From: Oxalobacter formigenes | GTDB taxonomy: Bacteria; Pseudomonadota; Gammaproteobacteria; Burkholderiales; Burkholderiaceae_D | Reading direction: 5' to 3' | Assembly: GCA_019424645.1 (NCBI GenBank) | Contig: JAHYZB010000093.1 | Coordinates: 3,228 to 20,999, forward strand | DNA: 17,772 nt | In this document: piece by piece, positions 14,100 through 17,772 of the stretch | Layout of the letters: every line of letters begins with the position of its first letter | Numbering within the stretch: the first letter of the stretch is position 1 | Program-made: the position numbers and the translations under genes | The notes under the pieces: generated by a model | The model's database searches: none | What the model was told of the DNA's origin: nothing | What the model saw: the letters and a program-made list of their open reading frames with translations, nothing else

Positions 14100-15275
14100 A
14101 TGACGAGATTACCGGAAAAGAATTTGCTGTCGGGGACGAAAACGCCGCAGACGACGACGGGGGAAATGAAGCGTGCATTGGGCAGTTTGCGCGATTTTCT
14201 GGCGGAATTGTTCGGGGAGGACAGTTCGGAGAAGGAGGCTGCGCGAAAGACCCTGGGGATTGATTTGTCTGCTCTGGCGAGTCGTGCAGAGATGCAGGGT
14301 GTTTTGCTGGATAAGGCCGACAGGACGGAGGTTCTGGCGGCAATGTCTGCCAAGGCGGACAGGGAGGAACTGGCAGCACTTGAAGCGGAGATTGCCAAAA
14401 GGGGAACGCCAATCGGATCGATTGACTATTTTGCGATGGCGACGCCTCCCGCAGGGTATCTGAGAGCGGACGGGGCGGAAGTGGGACGGGAAACGTATCC
14501 GGATTTGTTTGACGCTATCGGGACGGTGTTCGGCGCAGGGAATGGGGAGACGACGTTCAATTTGCCTGATCTTACCGGAAGGTTCCCGCAGGGGAGTGCG
14601 GTTCCGGGGCAGAAGATGGAAGCGGGATTGCCGAATATTACGGGCGGGATATCAAATACACACGTTCGCAATAATGTTGGAACCCAGGGAACGGGATATG
14701 GTGCCGTTGTTGTCGGGAATAACCGGAATGCTTATACCGGCTCTTTACAGGAAACTACCGGGAGTGGTAGCTGGTCTTTCGATGCTTCCCTGTCGAATCC
14801 CGTTTACGGGAATTCCGGGACTGTCCAGCCTCCTTCCCTGACTCTTCTGCCCTGTATCAAGGCTTTCGATGCCGCTACCAATCCCGGTCTGGTCGATATT
14901 ACAGAACTGGCTGGCGAGATGAATGGCAAGCTGGGAAAGACGATAGATGGCAAGCTCGTCCGGTATGTGACTGATTCTTTAAATGACGGTTCAGGCTGGT
15001 ACAGGAAATGGTCGGATGGATGGCTTGAGCAGGGGGGAGAGCTTGCTTATCCTGCAGCTACAACCACGGAACATACGTTGAATTTTCATGTGCCATTTCA
15101 ATCTCCGGCTTTTTCATTTACAGGAAACAGTACATATATCCAGACATCTGGAGGATTGGCGACGCTCGCTTATCGCAATAAAACGGCTGGAAGTATTGTC
15201 GTGCTGGTTTGGGGAGACAAGCAGTATTCGACCGGTTTTTCATGGTATGCCTGTGGTCAGGGCTTTCAGGTATAG
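14100..15275 (+). CDS. Phage tail-collar / tail-fibre protein, intact
   Basis: A 391-residue receptor-binding tail protein. N-terminus MTRLPEKNLLSGTKTPQTTT resembles phage tail-fibre anchors. Residues about 40-100 are charged and helical (SEKEAARKTLGIDLSALASRAEM, KADREELAALEAEIAK), probably a trimeric coiled coil. The collar domain is at about 105-165 (GSIDYFAMATPPAGYLRADGAE, FGAGNGETTFNLPDLTGRF). TLLPCIKAFDAATNPGLVDI and WYRKWSDGWLEQGG lead into a beta-rich tip ending CGQGFQV. I chose ATG 14100, which follows GGGGAAGG closely; ATG 14088 sits in the terminator T run and a TTG at 14022 precedes the terminator. No other tail gene is adjacent, so it is an orphan cassette. It shares collar and tip core with the split gene at 5941-7365, but has a different shaft and a different final 60 residues. 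Confidence 0.85.
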   Translation: MTRLPEKNLLSGTKTPQTTTGEMKRALGSLRDFLAELFGEDSSEKEAARKTLGIDLSALASRAEMQGVLLDKADRTEVLAAMSAKADREELAALEAEIAKRGTPIGSIDYFAMATPPAGYLRADGAEVGRETYPDLFDAIGTVFGAGNGETTFNLPDLTGRFPQGSAVPGQKMEAGLPNITGGISNTHVRNNVGTQGTGYGAVVVGNNRNAYTGSLQETTGSGSWSFDASLSNPVYGNSGTVQPPSLTLLPCIKAFDAATNPGLVDITELAGEMNGKLGKTIDGKLVRYVTDSLNDGSGWYRKWSDGWLEQGGELAYPAATTTEHTLNFHVPFQSPAFSFTGNSTYIQTSGGLATLAYRNKTAGSIVVLVWGDKQYSTGFSWYACGQGFQV

Positions 15276-15483
15276 CCAGTGACAGGGAGCCGAAATGCGT
15301 ATCAAAAATTATTGTTTTTTATTTTCATGCATTTAAATGCCGGGAAAATAAAAACTAATCAGTCACATTTCAATGGATGAGGCGGGTATTTTTATGCCGG
15401 TGTCGGAAGCGTTCCGATTTGAAGGGGTTCCGGCGGGGACGTATACCCGGGGGGGTATAACCGGAAAAGGGAGCTACTGTTTT
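15276..15483. other. Intergenic region with two hairpins after the tail-fibre gene
   Basis: An AT-rich inverted repeat pairs GTTTTTTATTTTC (15314-15326) with GAAAATAAAAAC (15344-15355), one base bulged, round the perfect palindrome GCATTTAAATGC (15329-15340). It could form a cruciform or a poor terminator. Further on, TATACCC (15442-15448) pairs with GGGTATA (15453-15459). No gene is seen. Confidence 0.45.
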
Positions 15484-15741
15484 TTATGGTTCGTTTTCTG
15501 ATTCTTCTTCCATAAAGGGGCCGAGTCGCTGGACACGTTCAAATGGTATGTCATATTTTTTCATGAGTTCTTCAAGGTCGTTTCCTTCTTCAGCGATGAA
15601 GTGCCGGTCAGATCCTGCCATGGGTAACCAGACGATGTAACGGCCGACTATGGCATGAATCATGTGAAATTCCATTGTGCAGTTTTTTCCCATGTCGGTG
15701 ATGTAAGGTTTGTGTCGTATCAGTATGTCCCATTTTTTCAT
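15484..15741 (-). CDS. Hypothetical protein, second gene of the C4-controlled pair
   Basis: An 85-residue protein that I do not recognise. It begins MKKWDILIRHKPYITDMGKN, has a central IHAIVGRYIVWLPMAGSDRHFIAEEGNDLEELMKKYDIPFERV, and ends very acidic (MEEESENEP). It has no signal peptide and no membrane segment. I start at ATG 15741, because it begins four bases after the stop of the upstream gene, with GGA about eight bases before; a longer frame back to 15861 would overlap that gene throughout its 3' third. The tight spacing implies translational coupling with the 84-residue gene, so it would share the control of the structured leader. The compact alpha/beta look suits a small phage regulator or antirepressor, but this is a guess. 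Confidence 0.65.
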   Translation of the reverse strand: MKKWDILIRHKPYITDMGKNCTMEFHMIHAIVGRYIVWLPMAGSDRHFIAEEGNDLEELMKKYDIPFERVQRLGPFMEEESENEP

Positions 15742-15745
15742 TTTT

Positions 15746-16000
15746 TCATTCCATCGGTGTTGTTTTGTCAGGAGGTTTGGGACGGGGGCTTTCATACATG
15801 TGCTCCAGACAGGCGTCTGCACTCTCGTCGATAAGACGGGTGACGGCGGCAAGAATTTCACATTCCTGTGCAGACAGTCCCCTGTTGGCTTCGATGGCCA
15901 GGTTCAATACGACGTCGACAATTTTTCGTGCATCGTTGACGATGGCGAGTTTATCGATGTTGATGACGGTTTTCGGGGGGATGGAATCATGGCTGGTCAT
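15746..16000 (-). CDS. Hypothetical small protein downstream of a C4-like leader
   Basis: An 84-residue protein that I do not recognise. MTSHDSIPPKTVINIDKL is followed by two predicted helices (VNDARKIVDVVLNLAIEANRGLS and AQECEILAAVTRLIDESADACLEHMYE) and a Pro-rich tail PRPKPPDKTTPME. GGGAG lies seven bases before ATG 16000. The frame is also open upstream to a TTG at 16066, giving VTTVTSSRPTPLLGHYERELY in front; this part covers the RNA region targeted by the antisense boxes, like orfX of P1. It may therefore be an orfX-like leader read through into this gene. In P1 and P7 the equivalent position is held by orfX-icd-ant (division inhibitor and antirepressor). I see no direct similarity to Icd or Ant. 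Confidence 0.7.
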   Translation of the reverse strand: MTSHDSIPPKTVINIDKLAIVNDARKIVDVVLNLAIEANRGLSAQECEILAAVTRLIDESADACLEHMYESPRPKPPDKTTPME

Positions 16001-16036
16001 GTAAAGCTCCCGTTCGTAGTGACCCAAAAGCGGGGT

Positions 16037-16066
16037 CGGGCGGGAGCTCGTAACCGTCGTAACCAA
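16037..16066 (-). promoter_or_regulatory. Antisense target site upstream of the small-gene pair
   Basis: On the minus strand this stretch reads target a, TTGGTTAC and TTACGAGC (16059-16066 and 16046-16053), then target b, CTCCCGCCCG (16037-16046). Target a is complementary to 16161-16168 and 16175-16182 (8 + 8 bp, with a 5/6-base internal loop). Target b is complementary to 16113-16122 (10 bp). It lies 25 bases before the GGGAG ribosome binding site, within the possible leader frame. Pairing would be expected to block translation or favour premature termination. Confidence 0.55.
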
Positions 16067-16188
16067 CCGGCAGGCTTATTCCTCCCCGAAGGGAGTGTTT
16101 TATTTAGCCGTACTCCCGCCCGTCTGACAGACGGACAGAAACACTTGAGTTGCCTCAAGTTTGGTTACAGGTGATTACGAGCACCTTG
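16067..16188 (-). ncRNA. C4-like antisense RNA / structured leader
   Basis: Read on the minus strand from a likely start near 16188, the RNA has: antisense box a (16161-16182); a 7-bp hairpin with a GCAA loop (143-160 of the 16.1 kb line, i.e. 16143-16160); a CCGTC/GACGG hairpin (16120-16134) overlapping antisense box b (16113-16122); and a CUCCC-UUCG-GGGAG hairpin (16082-16095) nested in GGCU/AGCC (16073-16109). The two boxes are complementary, in the same order, to the target just downstream. This two-box design and the position between a phage repressor and small coupled genes are those of the C4 antisense RNAs of phages P1 and P7. Homology is inferred from architecture, not from a sequence match; the 3' end is not defined. 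Confidence 0.5.
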
Positions 16189-16194
16189 GGCTGT

Positions 16195-16223
16195 AATGTA
16201 CCGTGCCTTTTGCCTTATTGCAA
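16195..16223 (-). promoter_or_regulatory. Candidate promoter of the C4-like RNA
   Basis: On the minus strand TTGCAA (16218-16223), a 17-base spacer and TACATT (16195-16200) predict a start near 16188, only six bases before antisense box a. Each box matches consensus at four of six positions; the fit to the RNA structure raises confidence. Confidence 0.45.
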
Positions 16224-16329
16224 GTTTCCAAACGTGAGGTTTACATCAGAGCGGGATGGCAAGGTTTGATTCTGTTTCCGGATTGATTGACGACAGTGTT
16301 TGACGTTGAGGGCCAAAATGCAAAACAGG

Positions 16330-16369
16330 CGGCCAGATGGCCGGTTTTTTGTCCTTTTTTTCTGTTTTG
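16330..16369 (+). terminator. Plus-strand terminator-like hairpin in the immunity region
   Basis: CGGCC-AGAT-GGCCG (16330-16343) is followed by T6 (16345-16350) and then another T7. An outer pair CAAAACAG (16321-16328) and CTGTTTTG (16362-16369) encloses it. No plus-strand gene lies within 1 kb upstream, so it may end an antisense transcript. Confidence 0.55.
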
Positions 16370-16599
16370 TATAAGAGGGGGTAACATGTTTTTAGGAGCT
16401 TTTGCGAGTCAATAATCCGGTTTTGGGACGGGTTTCATTGTTTTTAGTGTTTTTTGCCGATCCCGTTTCGGGAAAGAAAACAGCGCGACGGGCCTTATGG
16501 AATCGGCCATGCCGAATGGATGGGATTATATTGATTGACTGAAAGTTAATATGACGGGTTTTGCGTAAGGTGTTTTATCTGGAAAAAGTTTTTGCATGA

Positions 16600-16650
16600 A
16601 AAAAGCAACGAATGGAATGAACAGGTATTTTTTCCTGTTTCCATTCGTTG
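16600..16650 (-). terminator. Long hairpin terminator downstream of the repressor
   Basis: CAACGAATGGA (16606-16616) and its complement (16640-16650) form 11 bp. After a three-base bulge, AACAGG (16620-16625) and CCTGTT (16634-16639) add six more round an eight-base loop. On the minus strand the hairpin is followed by CTTTTTTC, which makes it a minus-strand terminator. It probably ends the repressor transcript and insulates it from the C4-like promoter. Confidence 0.65.
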
Positions 16651-17084
16651 GAAATATCCCGCTTCAGACGAAGTATGAAGGGTGGTTACGAGGCGTTACG
16701 ATCGCCGTATTGTTAATGTACATCAGGCTGGCAGATTAGCGCAATAATCTTTCATTATAAATTTTTTATTAAAAAACATACGCTTAAGCCATAAAATGTT
16801 GATTTATGGAAATAAAGTCGATTCTGGTTTCCGATCAGTCCATTATCGGATTTTTTTATGCATTTCAGGGCTACGCCCAAAAGGGATTTTGGCGGGTATG
16901 AGAAATCAGGGGACACTATTTTCCTGACGGAAAATTCGCGCAATGACGAGACAACCAGCTCAAATGAACAGGTTTTTTCCCGGGAAGACCGGAATCAAAC
17001 CTGTTATTTGTAGATGTTATTGCAGCAATTGCTGTCTGGCTGTTTCGGGCAAATGGACCGTTTGCTTTTTTGCAACATCAGATG
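16651..17084. other. AT-rich stretch between the repressor and its terminator
   Basis: No gene is convincing. A 62-codon minus-strand frame (16755-16943) starts with TTG and lacks a ribosome binding site. Symmetrical sites are ATTTTCC-TGAC-GGAAAAT (16918-16935) and a perfect 12-bp palindrome CAGCAATTGCTG (17023-17034), either of which could be a repressor operator. Confidence 0.4.
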
Positions 17085-17772
17085 TCAGTCTTCTGCTGTC
17101 CATTTGCCAATGACAACTCCGCATATGGTGGCGCTGGCATGGATATGGATGATCCTGTTGGGCCAGGACGGGTTCAGTGCCATGAGCATTCTTTCACCAT
17201 TCGGTTCAACGAGGAGCTGTTTGAATGTCGCTGTGTGATCGTCATCCAGCCGTACGACGACCATGCTGCCATTGCGGGCTTCACGGCAAGGGTCGACGGC
17301 AATGTAATCACCGTCGTTGAATGATTTGTCATTGCCGGGGTTGTACATGCTTTTTCCGACGACTTTCAATACGAAGGCATTCTGGCTGTGCTTGAAGGGA
17401 CACGGTATCCATTCTTCGGCGTCGCCGGGTGCAAAGTTGTCGATTGCTTCCGTCCAGTTACCGGCCTGTACCCATGAGATGAGCGGGAGCTGGCCGATTT
17501 TGTCGGGCGGGGGACCGGAATAGCCGCGAGTCATGCCCATCGTTCTTTTTCGTGCGGGCTCGGGTTGCCGGGTATCCATGTCGACACGGATGCCATGAAC
17601 GGTTTCTTCACCGTAAAGATAACCCACGGGTACATCGAATGCGTCTGCAATGGCACGGAGGTTTTCTGCTGTTGCATTGACTTCGCCACGGCGTATCCGG
17701 CCGATAGTGGTCTGGCCAATGCCTGTTTTGTTTGCCAGCTTCATCTGGGTTCCCAGATGGGGTGTTTGTTTC
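17085..17772 (-). CDS. Phage CI/LexA-like repressor with S24 self-cleavage domain, 5' end outside the window
   Basis: Transcriptional repressor of prophage type. N-terminal XRE helix-turn-helix: the frame is open to the window edge and reads QTPHLGTQMKLANKTGIG, then QTTIGRIRRGE, so the true start lies beyond 17772; ATG 17744 would cut into the helix-turn-helix. Counting from that ATG: a linker at about 50-85, then the LexA-type S24 peptidase domain with an Ala94-Gly95 cleavage bond (WVQAGNWTEA), catalytic Ser132 (VVGKSMYNPG) and Lys175 (ATFKQLL), and GDYIAVDP as a supporting motif. All residues needed for RecA-stimulated self-cleavage are present, so SOS-responsive release is expected. With the C4-like RNA downstream it forms a two-tier phage immunity module. 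Confidence 0.92.
   Translation of the reverse strand, partial: KQTPHLGTQMKLANKTGIGQTTIGRIRRGEVNATAENLRAIADAFDVPVGYLYGEETVHGIRVDMDTRQPEPARKRTMGMTRGYSGPPPDKIGQLPLISWVQAGNWTEAIDNFAPGDAEEWIPCPFKHSQNAFVLKVVGKSMYNPGNDKSFNDGDYIAVDPCREARNGSMVVVRLDDDHTATFKQLLVEPNGERMLMALNPSWPNRIIHIHASATICGVVIGKWTAED

Noticed and set aside
16037..16182. Inverted repeats considered as a retron RNA or an integron attC site
   Set aside because: No reverse transcriptase or integron integrase is present, and the two-box complementarity to a leader fits C4-type antisense control better.
16755..16943. A 62-codon minus-strand frame below the repressor
   Set aside because: TTG start, no ribosome binding site, no recognisable features.
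1..17772. Insertion sequences or a complete prophage
   Set aside because: No transposase, integrase, terminase, portal or capsid gene is seen; only tail fibres and an immunity module are present.

Overview
The window looks like about 17.8 kb of a betaproteobacterial chromosome. GC is moderate and the genes are tightly packed. The corC-lnt pair, a large classical autotransporter and orphan phage tail-fibre genes would suit a member of the Burkholderiales, perhaps Oxalobacter. That placement rests on gene content and general impression only. No rRNA or tRNA gene is visible.

Layout from left to right. (1) Positions 1-912: the terminator of an upstream transcript, then a Phd/YefM-YoeB/Txe toxin-antitoxin pair that seems to be decaying, closed by a bidirectional terminator. 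(2) Positions 934-3983, minus strand: an envelope operon with corC first and lnt last. Between them sits an unrecognised, extremely acidic 107-residue protein built from a duplicated 31-residue unit. (3) Positions 4169-5812, plus strand: two tandem paralogous class I SAM-dependent methyltransferases and a strong terminator. (4) Positions 5941-7365, minus strand: a phage tail-collar/tail-fibre gene split in frame by a TAA exactly where an intact paralogue has Tyr. (5) Positions 7767-10891, plus strand: a 995-residue autotransporter with about 19 repeats of 25-27 residues, with a promoter, a strong ribosome binding site and a terminator. (6) Positions 11159-12506: divergent HD-domain (YfbR-like) phosphohydrolase and GNAT acetyltransferase genes. 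(7) Positions 12547-13701, minus strand: a secreted RCC1-type seven-bladed propeller. (8) Positions 13833-15275: hairpin-rich intergenic DNA, a candidate small RNA or attenuator, and an intact tail-collar protein. (9) Positions 15484-17772, minus strand: a phage-type immunity region. It has a LexA/CI-like S24 repressor running off the right edge, a structured leader with the antisense architecture of P1/P7 C4 RNA, and two small overlapping-operon genes of unknown function.

How the parts relate. The left third is largely ordinary chromosome. From about 5.9 kb rightwards the region is accessory: surface proteins are interleaved with phage tail tips and a phage control module, but capsid, terminase, portal and integrase genes are absent. 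This suggests a prophage remnant or an island of tail-fibre cassettes.

The most interesting signal is at 16037-16223. A promoter is followed by two separate RNA segments that are perfectly complementary, in matching order, to one continuous stretch of about 30 bases just upstream of the ribosome binding site of the downstream gene. This is how C4-type antisense RNAs silence antirepressor operons. The two genes it would control here are small and unrecognised.
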